Counted from the first letter of the stretch, positions 52,841 through 63,185 are shown. The stretch is 64,000 bases of DNA from Paralithodes platypus (GCA_032716605.1 CM064518.1:45333526-45397525), one strand, 5' to 3'. Notes: generated by a model from the sequence alone, not told the origin. Program-made: numbers and translations.

Positions 52841-52916
52841 ACTTATTTCAGTGTTGGAGATGCGTAGACCGTCGCGAATGGCTTGGACTATTATATATGT
52901 ATAGGCCTAGCCTAAC

Positions 52917-52974
52917 TCTCAAAATAAACTAACTAAGATCTTACCGTATCAAAATCGCTATGTGAAAAAAATAC
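52917..52974 (-). repeat. Repeat D relative
   Basis: CAAAATAAACTAACTAAGAT CTTACCG then CAAAATCGCTATGTGAAAAA. Mirrored at 55222-55282. Confidence 0.5.
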
Positions 52975-53040
52975 TGGTTCAATGTTATTTTAATACCACG
53001 AATTTTGTTGATATATTTGAAGATACATATTGAATCTATA

Positions 53041-53280
53041 TGCTCTAAAGATCATAAGAAAATTTGTTTTAACCCTCGGCAAAACTTAATAAAAAAGTAT
53101 GGTACTAAAATTTATTTTTCGTAACAAGGTTGTCAATACGGTACTTCCAGTTATCGATAGCTCTAAAGATCATATGAAAATGTGTTAAACCCTAAGAAAA
53201 ACCTAATCTAAAAGTATGGTACTAAAATGTAATTTTCGTAACAAGGTTGTCAATACGGTACTTTCCCGTTATCAATGTAC
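53041..53280. repeat. Tandem duplication, about 117 bp
   Basis: GCTCTAAAGATCATA(A/T)GAAAA, AAAAGTATGGTACTAAAAT and GTTGTCAATACGGTACTT each occur twice. Confidence 0.85.
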
Positions 53281-53394
53281 AATCAAAGCTGAAGATTGCA
53301 GAGTAAACACCGTAGACTTCATCGACTTTTACCTTCGTATAATCGACAGCCCATCTTTTTTTTTTAAACTAAGGTATTAGTACTCAACCAGCGG

Positions 53395-53460
53395 GGTTGT
53401 GGGGGCAGCAGCCCCCACCCATAATACTAGGTTAGGTTAGGTTAGGCTAATGTCTTTTCA
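53395..53460. repeat. GC-rich stem and TTAGG words
   Basis: GGGGGC-AGCA-GCCCCC at 53401-53416, then TAGGTTAGGTTAGGTTAGG. The same combination, weaker, at 60140-60195. Confidence 0.7.
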
Positions 53461-54187
53461 AATCACTATCGGGGGCGTGTCTCCACATTGATCAATAGGC
53501 CTAATGGGGAAAATAGGTTTTCCCGAGATTTCTAATTAATTACAAACACTATATATTGATGCAAATGAACAATTTCTTTTATAAAAAACACTCGGAAAAT
53601 TTGTGGTATTAAAATAACATTTTTCCAAAATACTTTAGTAAAATATTATAGGCCTAGGCTAAAATAAGGCTAGACAAAACGGTCAAATTAAAGATGATTT
53701 AATTAAATCGCTAAAAAATCGTTTCGATTGTTTTTATGTAGTTTAGAGTTGTGTAAGGGTGTTTTGATGTGTGAAAATAGGCGTAAATGCATATTTACCC
53801 ATTATACAACAATCTAAAAACACGTCTCTTCACTCGCGAAAAATAACTATTTGGCCATAACCGTTTGCCGTTGGATACAAAATATGTAGGGGGGGGAAGC
53901 CCCCCTCTCACCCCCCCCCCCCAAGATTTATTGAAATAGTCATATATTTAAACAGTAGGGGGCAAAAACCAAATTTTCCCCAACGCTTCTTCTTTGCGGC
54001 GGATGTAAACAAAGCCACCCGCCTCTTGCGACTTAGGCGATATAGAGGATAGTTTTTTTTTGTTCAGGATCAGTAATACATTTTTACGCGCATTTAGACA
54101 CATATAGGAATGAAATACATGGTATAAGAAACCTGTAGGCCACGATAAAATCGATGTATGAATTTAATTACATCTTTATATTGTCCG
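53461..54187. other. No gene recognised
   Basis: Contains AGGGGGGGGAAGCCCCCCT and a C10 run near 53890-53920; otherwise unassigned. Confidence 0.4.
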
Positions 54188-55188
54188 AAAAAACAAATTG
54201 CCGACTTTCCCAATTTAGCCTAGCCTAGGGGCCGTCAAATTTCTGGAAATGTTTCGCACTAAAAATCGGTCTAGGCCCCTATGCAAACGCCACTGTCTTT
54301 AAGTCATTACTGTACAGTCGCGCTAATAAGTTATTTCTCGGCACCAAGTATGTTTTGATCAATAATTGGTATCCGCAATATGTAAGCTTTATATCTTTAT
54401 ATAGCCTAGAGTGAAATGTAAAAACTTTTACCAACACGACCGTACCCCGAACCTAATTTCAAAAAGTCGAGGGGGGCGCTGCCCCCCTCAACCCATCCTG
54501 TATCCAATGGCAACACTAATGCAATGATCCTTGCTATAGGCCATAAAATTACTAAATAAATATATTTACTGAGGCCCATTTCCCATTTTTGAATTTGTTT
54601 CGGGGGGGCGGCAGACTCGAGACAGAGCCCGAATAGGGAAAACATAGCAATGGCACTTTATAATAATGATAATAATAGTTCTTAAAGCTAACGCATGCTA
54701 AGCTAGCTAAGGATAGCTCAATAAGGCCGATTAGGCGTATTTCCATTGGGGTCCTGTACTACTACTACCCCATCCCTTTGCTCATGAGGGATGGTAACGA
54801 CTCGGTGCTTGTGAAAAATCTTTAATGCGCCGAGCGTGGGCGCGAACCCGGGCCTTCTGGGTGGAAGTCAGAGACGTTAGTCACTACACCAAGCGAGCCG
54901 CTTGGTCGACTTTTTGAAATTAGGTTCGGGGTACGGTCGTGTTGGTAAAAGTTTGTACATTTCACTCTAGGCTATATAAAGATATAAAGCTTACATATTG
55001 CGGATACCAATTATTGATCAAAACATACTTGGTGCCGAGAAATAACTTATTAGCGCGACTGCACAGTAATGACTTAAAGACAGTGGCATTTGCATAGGGG
55101 CCTAGACCGATTTTTAGTGCGAAACATTTCCAGAAATTTGACGGCCCCTAGGCTAGGCTAAATTGGGAAAGTCGGCAATTTGTTTTTT
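54188..55188. repeat. Large inverted repeat, two 283-bp arms
   Basis: 54188-54470 is nearly the exact reverse complement of 54906-55188 (both 283 bp). The arms contain repeat E. Edges: AAAAAACAAATTGCC outside, AATTTCAAAAAGTCGA inside. The 435-bp centre holds a GC-rich stem (GGGGGGCGCTGCCCCCC), a repeat I relative and a SINE. Confidence 0.9.
54753..54905 (-). mobile_element. tRNA-headed SINE inside the inverted repeat
   Basis: Reverse strand: GGCTCGCTTGGTGTAGTGAC (A box), CTTCCAC in the anticodon loop (Gly/Glu-like), GGCCCGGGTTCGCG (B box), a body with ACCGAGTCGTTACCATCCCT and a (TAG)n tail. The right edge abuts the inner edge of the right arm. Confidence 0.65.
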
Positions 55189-55221
55189 CTAGCCTAGGCC
55201 TATAATATTTTACTAGAGTAT

Positions 55222-55282
55222 TTTTTTCACATAGCGATTTTGATACGGTAAGATCTTAGTTTGTTTATTTTGAAAGTTAGGC
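55222..55282 (+). repeat. Repeat D relative, inverted to 52917
   Basis: TTTTTCACATAGCGATTTTG ATACGGTAAGATCTTAGTTT. Confidence 0.55.
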
Positions 55283-55447
55283 TAGGCCTATACATATATA
55301 ATAGCCCCATGTATGCAACCTGACAATTTATTATTAATCTTAATATATTTTGTATTAGTCATTGCTTAAAAAGTATGAGGATTAAGTAATTGTGACGAGA
55401 TTGAAATGAAGTCTAAAAGATATGGTTAAATTTACTTATTTTGAACT

Positions 55448-55588
55448 GTGTTAGTTGAGTAATGGTTTAGGTCTTGTTCTGGGTGTGGTGTCCCGGGTTC
55501 GAATCCGGGGAGGACCATATGCTTTCATAAGTTTATTAAAGTACATTGGGGTTTGTAATTGATAAGTTAAGAACGGGGTGTTACTTAC
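55448..55588 (+). mobile_element. tRNA-headed SINE
   Basis: TTGAGTAATGGTTTAGGTC (A box), CCGGGTTCGAATCCGGGG (B box), CATATGCTTTCATAAGTTTA, GTACATTGGGGTTTGTAATT, tail AAGAACGGGGTGTTAC. The best preserved of three copies. Confidence 0.75.
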
Positions 55589-55845
55589 ATTTTGTTCCAC
55601 CACAACCATATTTTTTGCTAATTTTTTATTCTAAACTTTGGTGTCTACAGCTCCAACTTCTTTATTACTTTATAGTCAGAAATTGCTAGTAGTTTATTAC
55701 TGTTCTATTAATTATTTATTTATTAGTATTTATTTATTTCACGTAGTGCTATATGCTTTCATTAATTTCATTGGAGGTGTTTGGTGGTGTAGTGAAATTA
55801 TTAAAAAATATATTCGATTTGTAATTTACCACAACTTACTCCCAG

Positions 55846-55922
55846 CAGTGAAGGAGAGACTATGCTACACCATGGATGTGTCAGAGAACCAGGTACCGGT
55901 ACAATCTTCACACTTCCACCGG
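55846..55922 (+). CDS. Candidate exon 2 with Kozak ATG, host gene 2
   Basis: The acceptor ACAACTTACTCCCAG ends at 55845 (an alternative AG lies 3 bp later) and the strong donor CGG/GTGAGT at 55922/55923. CACCATGG at 55870-55877 is an optimal start context and opens MDVSENQVPVQSSHFHR, ending at phase 0. In the alternative frame entered from 50584 the exon is also open (EGETMLHHGCVREPGTG). Splice sites are strong; the reading frame is undecided. Family unknown. Confidence 0.4.
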
Positions 55923-55949
55923 GTGAGTTGTATTTAATGCTAGTTTATT

Positions 55950-56170
55950 TGTGTATACAGTAGGCTATAAAGAAAAGGCCTACAAACTTTATTTGTATTC
56001 ATTTTTATTTTTTATTATTTTTTTGTCATTGGTAATATATTTATGCTAGTTTGTGTATGTAAAGAAAAAGTCTACAAACTGTATTTTTTATATTTTGTTT
56101 GTCATTGGCAAAATATTTATGGTAGTTTGTGTATAAGAGAGCCTACAAACTTTAATTATTATTGATAATT
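55950..56170. repeat. Three diverged copies, about 85 bp
   Basis: GCTAGTTTGTGTAT, AAGTCTACAAACT and TTGTCATTGG(C/T)AA recur. Confidence 0.7.
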
Positions 56171-56462
56171 TTAGCCCATTCCCCACTTTTACCATTTTAT
56201 TGATTTTTATGTTTAATTGTTTTTTTCCATTGGTTAATGTCTTTTAGGTCTGAATTTTGAGCGGTCTTTTTTATCAATCTTAATCTATTAGTTGCATTGT
56301 TTACTACCTGTCAAATTTTGAGAATGTAGATTCTTATTAAAATATAGTAGTATAGTATGTATATGTAAGGCATTAACCTAACAAACTTAGACAGTGTGCC
56401 AAAATAGGTAATTTTATATCTTACTACCGATATGCGAAACAAAAATATATTACTATTTTCAG

Positions 56463-56600
56463 TCACCAGAGCTAGCTCGCCGCAGTCCGGCCTCAAGCCA
56501 ACCAAAGTTATTAAGTTCTAATAGTCTATACAGGGCAATACACAAGGCTCTTTCCATTTCAAGAAAGGCCTATGGACTCTTAAAATACATATATTACTAA
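56463..56600 (+). CDS. Possible exon 3, host gene 2
   Basis: The acceptor ATATTACTATTTTCAG ends at 56462. From the Kozak start the frame reads SPELARRSPASSQPKLLSSN to a TAA at 56598. From the exon-1 start it reads VTRASSPQSGLKPTKVIKF to a TAA at 56519. The first 60 bp are GC-rich like exonic sequence. No clear donor, so if real it is terminal. Confidence 0.3.
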   Translation, partial: SPELARRSPASSQPKLLSSNSLYRAIHKALSISRKAYGLLKYIYY

Positions 56601-56920
56601 CCTCCCTGTAAATAATAATAGTTACAAACTGGAGAGGCCTGAAATAAGCAGTCCTGTTTTGTTTTGATGGTCCGGTCGACATATTCGTACTATAAAATAT
56701 CCCGACACATCTTCTTCAGCCATGTATGTTATGTCAATCGTAACAGGGACTTCAGGTAAATGTAAGTCATAGTTTATGTTGCTTTGCAATTAAGAAGATT
56801 GTCAAATACAAAGTCCTTAGCCCGATTATTGTATAATAAAGGGTTTGTGCCGATTGCCGAAGTTTCTAGATACTCGCTTAAGTTGAGCTAATCATATCTA
56901 ATAATAATATACTGTTAGGC

Positions 56921-56985
<65 letters not shown>

Positions 56986-57864
56986 CTATATATAAATATC
57001 TATATAGGCCTATTAATATCTTTATAAATATCAATAAATAGTCAACTCAATTGTAAGTCTGCAAGTAATACAAATTAATCATCATAAGTAAGTGAATCGA
57101 AGAAACCTAACAAAAGAAGATCAAAGACTAGTTTCAGATCATACCAGATCCATTGTATAGAGAATTTATACAAAGAACATAGACAATCCAACACTTTACT
57201 ATTACTGTACTTATCTTTACGAAAACATGAAGTTCAATTTGATCTACGCTGGTGAGGTATCATGAAATGTGATATGTCTGAAAAACACATAAAACAGTGA
57301 ATTAGACTCTCCAGAATTGGTGACGGGTACCACAAGGGGCTGTAGATATAGATACGTATATATAATTATGGTATTATGTCCATCTTAGTGGTTTTTCAGA
57401 GCCTTAAATATGTGGCCGCCAAGATATGGAGCAGTAGTAATGAAAGACAATTCTTCAGTAGTAACTAGGCCTAATGGTATGAAAAGTTCCTCAGTCGCCA
57501 TTTTTATTTTACTGTGAGTGTTTCAGAAAGGGTATACTGTGACTTTTAAAGTAAAGATAACTTTATATTATAAGAAATTAGAGGTGTGAAAAGCTGAAAC
57601 ATGTTACCAAGCCAATCAAGTTACTGATAATGACCTCTTATTTTGATATGTGCTTGTGAAATGTGTGATAAGTGATGTGGGCAGTCCCGGCAGTGGGATA
57701 CACAGCTCCAGGTGGCCGGCCTGTAATATTTAGCCTAGCCTAGGCTAGTAAAGTAGGCTAGTGAGTGATACTGAGTAGACTATGCCTGGTGGTAGGCCAT
57801 CTAAATTATAACCACCAACAATAGTGGTAGGCTATGCAGCATCACAGCCCTTTTTTTCAACAAT
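56601..57864. other. No gene recognised; (AT)n at 56923-56986
   Basis: Apart from the AT microsatellite and GGCCTA-type words I see nothing. Confidence 0.4.
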
Positions 57865-57900
57865 GTTTTTTTTTTTTTTTTTTTTTTCTATGTGATTGAG

Positions 57901-57940
57901 GGAGGCAAAAGGCATAACTGCCTATAGCGAGTGCCTCCCC
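57901..57940 (-). other. 3' UTR stem-loop of the jockey element
   Basis: GGGAGGCA/TGCCTCCC enclosing AGGCA-TAAC-TGCCT. A structured 3' end could be the RT recognition element; inference only. Confidence 0.55.
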
Positions 57941-57968
57941 CATAGTTGAAAGAGTGACAGGGCCAAAA

Positions 57969-59384
57969 TCAAGGGACGTTCGAGCCAAAATGCCTGGACA
58001 CACGGAGTTTGAAGCAATTTAAGTCATGGGAAGAGGGAAAGACTGATTCTGGGAGAGAGTTCCAGAGCTCAGCTGTTGAGTAGAAGAAAGTTTGAGAGTA
58101 ACGTTTCACTCTTGGGTTGGAGAGTTGCACAGAGTAGGGGTGGGATTGAGTTGCAAGACGGGTACCACGTGCCCTACGTAAAGGAGGTGGTATGCACTGG
58201 GATAGCTCTGAGGAACACTGATTATTATAGTAGCGATAGAATAGCGAGAGAGATTGCAGAGAGTTGGTGAGTGGACGGGAGTTAATGATACGAAAGGCCT
58301 TCCTTTCAACTTTGTCTAGGAGAGCAGTGTGAGAGGAACCTCCCCATACATGTGAACAATACTCAATACAAGGGCGCACTATGCCCCTGTACAGAGCAAG
58401 AAGCTGTGCAGGGGAAAAGAACCCCCTAAGGCGGTTGAGCACACCCAGCTTCTGGGAGGCTGCCTTAGCAAGACTGGTAATATGGTCCTTCCAAATGAGA
58501 GCAGAAGAAAAAGAGACACCAAGAATATTGAGAGAAGATGAAGGGTTGATTTTTGTATTGTTGAAGAATAAGGGATAGTCCGCTGGGAGATCCTGACGGG
58601 TAGATAGATGGAGAAATTGGGTTTTGGAAGCATTAAAGTTAACCAGGTTTTCTCTGCCCCAATTGGAAATAGTATTTAGATCAGAATTTAAGAGTTCTAT
58701 GGCTTCATTACGTTTGTCGTTGAGGGATTGCTGGCTGGGGCGTTCTGAAAAACTAATGGAGTAGTGCAAGGTTGAGTCGTCTGCGTATGAATGGATGGGA
58801 ATTAAGGTACAGTTAAGGAGATCATTTATAAAAATTAGAAAGAGAATAGGAGATAGGACAGAGCCCTGAGGAACACCGGAGTTTATAGAGTGAGGAAGTG
58901 AACAATGGCCGTCCACAACCGCGGCTATGGAACGGCCGGAAAGGAAATTAGAGACAAAGGCACAGATGGAGGGATAGAAACCGAAGGAGGGTAGTTTAGA
59001 AATTAAAGATTTATGCCAGACTCTATCGAAGGCTTTCGATATGTCTAGTGCAATAGAAAAAGTCTCACCGAAGTCCCGAAAGGAGGATGACCAAGAGTTA
59101 GTAAGATATGAAAGAAGATCACCAGTAGAGCGACCCTTAAGGAAGCCATACTGGCGATCTGAGATCAGATTATGAGAAGAGAAATGCTTAAGAAATTTGG
59201 AAGCAAGAATAGTTTCAAAAACTTTAGAAAGACAAGAGATAAGAGCAATTGGACGATAGTTGGAGGGTTGAGAGCAGTCACCCTTCTTTGGGACAGGTTG
59301 AATGTGAGCAAACTTCCAGCATGAAGGGAAGACGTTAGAGGATAGACAGAGACGAAAGAGTTTGCCTAGGCAGGGAGTCAGCAC
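57969..59384 (-). CDS. Jockey-type reverse transcriptase, truncated, uninterrupted
   Basis: Polymerase for target-primed reverse transcription. 471 codons from a CTG; the true start is lost by truncation. Motifs: HIQPVPKKGDCSQPSNYRPI (27-46), RQYGFLKGRSTGDLL (77-91), motif A ALDISKAFDRVWH with Asp 114, motif [15 protein letters not shown] (169-182), motif C YADD (200-203), thumb GVLNRLRGFFSPAQLLALYR, and C-terminal HVWGGSSHTALLDKVERKAF. All catalytic Asp present. The closest match I recall is the jockey-like family common in decapod genomes. Fragment of the same family at 25315-25700. Confidence 0.85.
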   Translation of the reverse strand: MLTPCLGKLFRLCLSSNVFPSCWKFAHIQPVPKKGDCSQPSNYRPIALISCLSKVFETILASKFLKHFSSHNLISDRQYGFLKGRSTGDLLSYLTNSWSSSFRDFGETFSIALDISKAFDRVWHKSLISKLPSFGFYPSICAFVSNFLSGRSIAAVVDGHCSLPHSINSGVPQGSVLSPILFLIFINDLLNCTLIPIHSYADDSTLHYSISFSERPSQQSLNDKRNEAIELLNSDLNTISNWGRENLVNFNASKTQFLHLSTRQDLPADYPLFFNNTKINPSSSLNILGVSFSSALIWKDHITSLAKAASQKLGVLNRLRGFFSPAQLLALYRGIVRPCIEYCSHVWGGSSHTALLDKVERKAFRIINSRPLTNSLQSLSLFYRYYNNQCSSELSQCIPPPLRRARGTRLATQSHPYSVQLSNPRVKRYSQTFFYSTAELWNSLPESVFPSSHDLNCFKLRVSRHFGSNVP

Positions 59385-59425
59385 GGAAGCACAGTTTTTG
59401 AGAACAACAGGAGGAACACCGTAGT

Positions 59426-60119
59426 ATCATATAGGATAATAGGCTGCTTAGGCCTAGGCCTACCCGTAACCCGGGCAGCCAGGCAGCCGCAGCTTTTATT
59501 GTTTGGGTTATACTGATGATTTGGACTGACAGTTAGCCCATCAATCTTTTTAGACCTAGGCCTAATAGCTTCAGCCTTCGTAATAGGTCCGGTAGAGCAT
59601 TACTTACCAGGTAAGGCCACGCACTGACCACGGAGCAGCCGTGTTCAGTGGGGGCCCAAGACATGAATACGGGCACTCTAACTAGATGCACGATTAGTAG
59701 CAGTTACTGGGTGTCCGGCAGAGATAGTTAGTTTATATTGTGCCCTCGTTGGAGACTAGCTTTTTAGTTGTGTTAGCATAGGCTATACATCAATGCTCTA
59801 ATGTCACTTAGAGCTGAAATGTATTAGGCCCTATAGCCTAAGGGAGACAAAAATTAAAAAACTAAAATACGCGCCACAGCTAACAGTGCAATCTTAATGG
59901 GTGATGGCTGCATGGCAAAGAAACTAATATTAAGATTTTTTCGCATAGCATAGGTTTAAACTAGGCTAACAGAAATTAATTGGTAATAAATAAGATGTTT
60001 TCTTATTTTAACTTAAGTCTGCCCAGCACTCATGTTATTGCTGTGAACCTCTCGGCACTCTCACTGCCACTCGTTGCCGGAGTAAGGTACGCTATGTCTC
60101 ATAATACAGTACTGGTTTT
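59426..60119. other. No gene recognised; one strong hairpin
   Basis: 59605-59665 contains CACTGA-C-CACGG-AGCAG-CCGTG-T-TCAGTG with outer GGCC/GGCC pairing, preceded by CTTACCAGGTAAG. Could be a small structured RNA or the tip of a decayed foldback. Confidence 0.4.
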
Positions 60120-60300
60120 TTAACTATTACACAACCAGCGGGTGTGTGGGGGCGGCAGCCCCTATCCATAATACTAGGATAGGTTAGGTAAAGTTGTTAC
60201 GTTAGGCATATCTTTTTTACGCATTTATCCCCTCATTTTCCCTGAACTTCATAACCCTCCCCACTAGTGGGGGGGGGGGGGGGTGTTTTTAGATTGTTGG
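60120..60300. repeat. GC-rich/TTAGG repeat, second copy
   Basis: ACAACCAGCGGGTGTGTGGG GGCGGCAGCCCC, CCATAATACTAGGATAGGTT; parallels 53385-53450. A G15 run at about 60269, then TTTTTAGATTGTTGG as at 53800-53825 inverted. Confidence 0.6.
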
Positions 60301-60707
60301 ACAATGGGTAAATCCTTATTTCAGCTCGTCTTCAGTATAAAACACTGTAGGCCTATCTGAAATAATAAATAAAAAACAAAATAATAAAACTTAGCCTAGG
60401 ACTACTGAAATTGCTGTCGGTCCAAAAAGTCAGGTTTACCATTGTTTGTAGGGAGGATAGTAACAATACTAATACTTATTACCATAAAAATATATTACAC
60501 TTGTAAATGCATTAGGCCAATAGGCTTATCTATTTTATGAGGAGGCTGCAATCTGCATCCACTGTTGGGCTGGTCGCTAGGCCTAGGGATGCGCGATGCT
60601 GTCTCAACTCTTGTCTCTCGATGTAACACTGAACCGAAAAAAGAAAAAACATTTTAATAAAATTCTTCCATTTCTATTCATAAGTATTGAAGTATAATCG
60701 GTAAAAA

Positions 60708-61178
60708 TTTACCTATGGTCCCGTTAAAATGTCCTCAAGTAACCTATTAAAAACTTTTCAGGGGACTGGTTAGAACTTGTAGGATGTTTAATTGAAGGTC
60801 GGAAATCAGTATTTACTGAGAAATAAAAGTCTTAAAATGCGCTATGTTTTACGGGACGGTCTGTACGCCGCCACATACGCGCGGCCCCGCCCACTGCCCA
60901 TAATGTACAAATATTATATTAGATTAGATTAACCTAACCTAACCCTAATATAATATAATATAACATAACATAACATAACATAACATTAGGCCTACCTGGG
61001 AAAGAGACTAAGAGAGGGCAGGGACCCTGGGTGACCCATAGCGCATTTTAAGACTTATTTCTCAGTAAATACTTGTTTCCGACAATCAATTAAACATCCT
61101 ACAAGTTCTAACCAGTCCCCTGAACAGTTTTTAATAGGTTATCCTACTTGAGGATATTTTAACGGGACCATAGGTAAA
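60708..61178. mobile_element. Foldback element, about 140-bp arms
   Basis: TTTACCTATGGTCCCGTTAA, GGGGACTGGTTAGAACTTGT, AAGTCTTAAAATGCGCTATG (60708-60846) mirror CATAGCGCATTTTAAGACTT to GGGACCATAGGTAAA (61037-61178). The centre has TAACCTAACCTAACCC and (ACATA)n. Confidence 0.85.
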
Positions 61179-61239
61179 CATATATCGTATAATCATCACC
61201 AGAATGCAGGAAATACAGTTTCTGCCAATTAAAAACTTA

Positions 61240-61310
61240 AAAAATTCTCCGGCGGCCGGGGGGCCTTTGCCCCCCCCGGACCCCCCCTCGTCTGCCGAGG
61301 TTAATTACTA
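61240..61310. repeat. GC-rich self-complementary block
   Basis: GCGGCCGGGGGGCC and CCCCCCCCGG-type runs facing each other; TCTGCCGAGG after. Same style as 53401 and 54470. Confidence 0.55.
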
Positions 61311-61689
61311 TTTTAATCTAATCACTACCTACAAAACATTTTCCTATTTTGCCACACTGAACTTAGACCTAGTTTCTTTTCTGCTAACTGCAAATTGAAT
61401 CTTTTAGTAGATAATTTGGATACTGTACAGTACTTAATTAATGGATAAAAATGATCTTGCAAAGTTTTTATAATTTCATTGAACAAATCTTCATAATGGA
61501 AAAGTATTTAGGATAGTAATTAAAATATAAAACTTTAATAAAACTAACTCAAAAAGTTGCTGTTCAAATCAATAAAAAAAATATTGATATTAAAACGCCC
61601 TAAAAAAAATCTGGAAAAATGCATTTGAATTTATCGGAAATCAAAGTTTGAAAAGAATCTAATGTGCTGGAAAACTACTGTACGTTGGA
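61311..61689. other. No gene recognised
   Basis: AT-rich, unassigned. Confidence 0.4.
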
Positions 61690-62000
61690 TACCAAACTAA
61701 CCCTTACCTACCAGCTAGTATGTATCCCATGTACCGGTACCGTAAATGGGATATAAACCTAACTTTTATTTACTGGCTGGTACGTAACCTTGGTATCCAG
61801 TACATACTGTACATGCGGCTGTAGTATGTGGGAAAAGACTAACCTTGGCTTAACATTTAGTATCGCTTGCCATGTAGGATCTGTAATATGTGGGATAAAA
61901 CTCTAAGCATTTTAGACTAACCTTTGCTGAAAGTGTAGTATCCACTTACCATGTATATGTATTATGTAGGATAAAACTCTAACCCTTAACTAACCTTTTT
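61690..62000. repeat. About four diverged tandem copies, 70-95 bp
   Basis: TATGTGGGA(A/T)AA(A/G)AC, CTAACC(T)TT.GCT and CAT.TAGTATC..TTACCATGTA recur. Confidence 0.6.
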
Positions 62001-62076
62001 ATATATTGCTTATTACGCATCTCTCGAATCAAACTTATGTGCAGGTAGTATACAATGAAACTAATCTATTCGGTCG

Positions 62077-62150
62077 ATATTGTTGTTGTTCCCCAAGCTT
62101 CCTGGCCGAACAGCCTTGAGCGCCCCCACAGAACCCTCCCTGCCGACCAC
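62077..62150 (+). repeat. Dispersed repeat M
   Basis: TTGTTGTTGTTCCCCAAGC, GGCCGAACAGCC, CACAGAACCCTCCCTGCC; parallels 31421-31520. Confidence 0.5.
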
Positions 62151-62639
62151 AATAAAGCCTGGGTGACCGAAGCCACTCCATGGCGGGGAGCCGAGGAGGG
62201 TGCGGAAACGCCCGGGAAACCAAGGGCCCTGTGCCCCTCAGCAATTATGAAGAGAGAGTTGAGGGGCAAAGGAAAAATGTGACGCTTTGGCTTCCAATTG
62301 GGATTGGGAGGGCAGTCCATGGAAGAGACTCAGTCACTCGATATCTAGAAAATATATAAGTATAAGTAAAAGGAACAGTAAGAGTAAGCTATGGGTATGG
62401 CAGATATCGCTCAGTTCTCACTCTGATAGACCAGTCCACCACATGAATAGAACCCAATCCTCTCAGCATCAGCTAGGTCGATAAAATTGAATGCTTAAAA
62501 CCCGGACATAAAAGTATTATCATATCATTTGTTTGTCTGCTTGGATAATATTAAGTCTTTTATTTACTCAGGCCCATTCCATAATTTTTCTATTTTTTGT
62601 AGCTTTGTTTTTTTCCATTCTTCTATTTGTTTTTGTATT
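62151..62639. other. No gene recognised
   Basis: Overlapping frames on both strands (62035-62320) cancel one another; GC-rich but unsupported. Confidence 0.35.
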
Positions 62640-63185
62640 TTTATCTATCTATCTATCTATCTATCTATTGCCTGACGCCGTGATCCCCGAAGGGGTGGCC
62701 ACGAACGAACCGCCCCCATGCACCTCTGTCCCCAGTCAGTCGACGCCCCTCCCCCCAACCAGCACCGCCTTCGTTCATGTAGTTCCTCACTCCATCCTTC
62801 CACCTCATATTCGGTCTACCTCTCCTCCTCTGTCCCTCCACCTCGCTCTCGTACACCCTCTTAGTCATTCTCTCGCTTTCCATACGTTCCATATGGCCGA
62901 ACCATCTCAAGTTGTTCCTTTTCACACTTTCCAGCACATCTACCTCCACACCACACCTCCTCCTTACTTCCTCATTAGTCTGTCTATCCCTCCATGTAAC
63001 TCCGCACGCACTCCTTAAGTAATTCATTTCCACTGCTCTCGCTCTTGGTCTGAGTCTCTCAACCAACGTCCATGCTTCGCTTCCGTAAGTCAGTGTCGGG
63101 ATTACCACACTGTCATGCAAGGACTTCTTCACTTCCATACTGACCACCCTATTTCTTGTTACTGCTTTTAGCGTTCCTACAACCC
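62640..63185 (-). mobile_element. LINE-T 3' end, reverse strand
   Basis: (ATCT)n tail at 62640-62668, then an uninterrupted - strand frame to about 63185 encoding VVSMEVKKSLHDSVVIPTLT, TYGSEAWTLVERLRPRARAV, VYESEVEGQRRRGRPNMRW and GDHGVRQ. RT core missing. Very similar to 3780-4312, so recent. Confidence 0.85.

Larger units (their letters stand above)
57865..59425 (-). mobile_element. Jockey-type LINE, 5'-truncated with poly(A)
   Basis: The + strand T-run at 57865-57888 is the poly(A) tail of a - strand element. A short 3' UTR with a stem-loop follows, then an RT frame open from 57969 past 59384 to about 59425 (PPVVLKNCASVLTPC upstream of the first listed codon). Endonuclease and ORF1 are lost. 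RT uninterrupted, so a recent insertion. Confidence 0.85.

Noticed and set aside
53428..53450. Telomere or large interstitial telomeric block
   Set aside because: Only three or four TTAGG units; similar short runs are scattered inside other repeats.
62035..62320. Overlapping Pro/Ala/Gly-rich frames on both strands
   Set aside because: GC-rich repeat M neighbourhood; neither strand shows splice signals or a recognisable domain.
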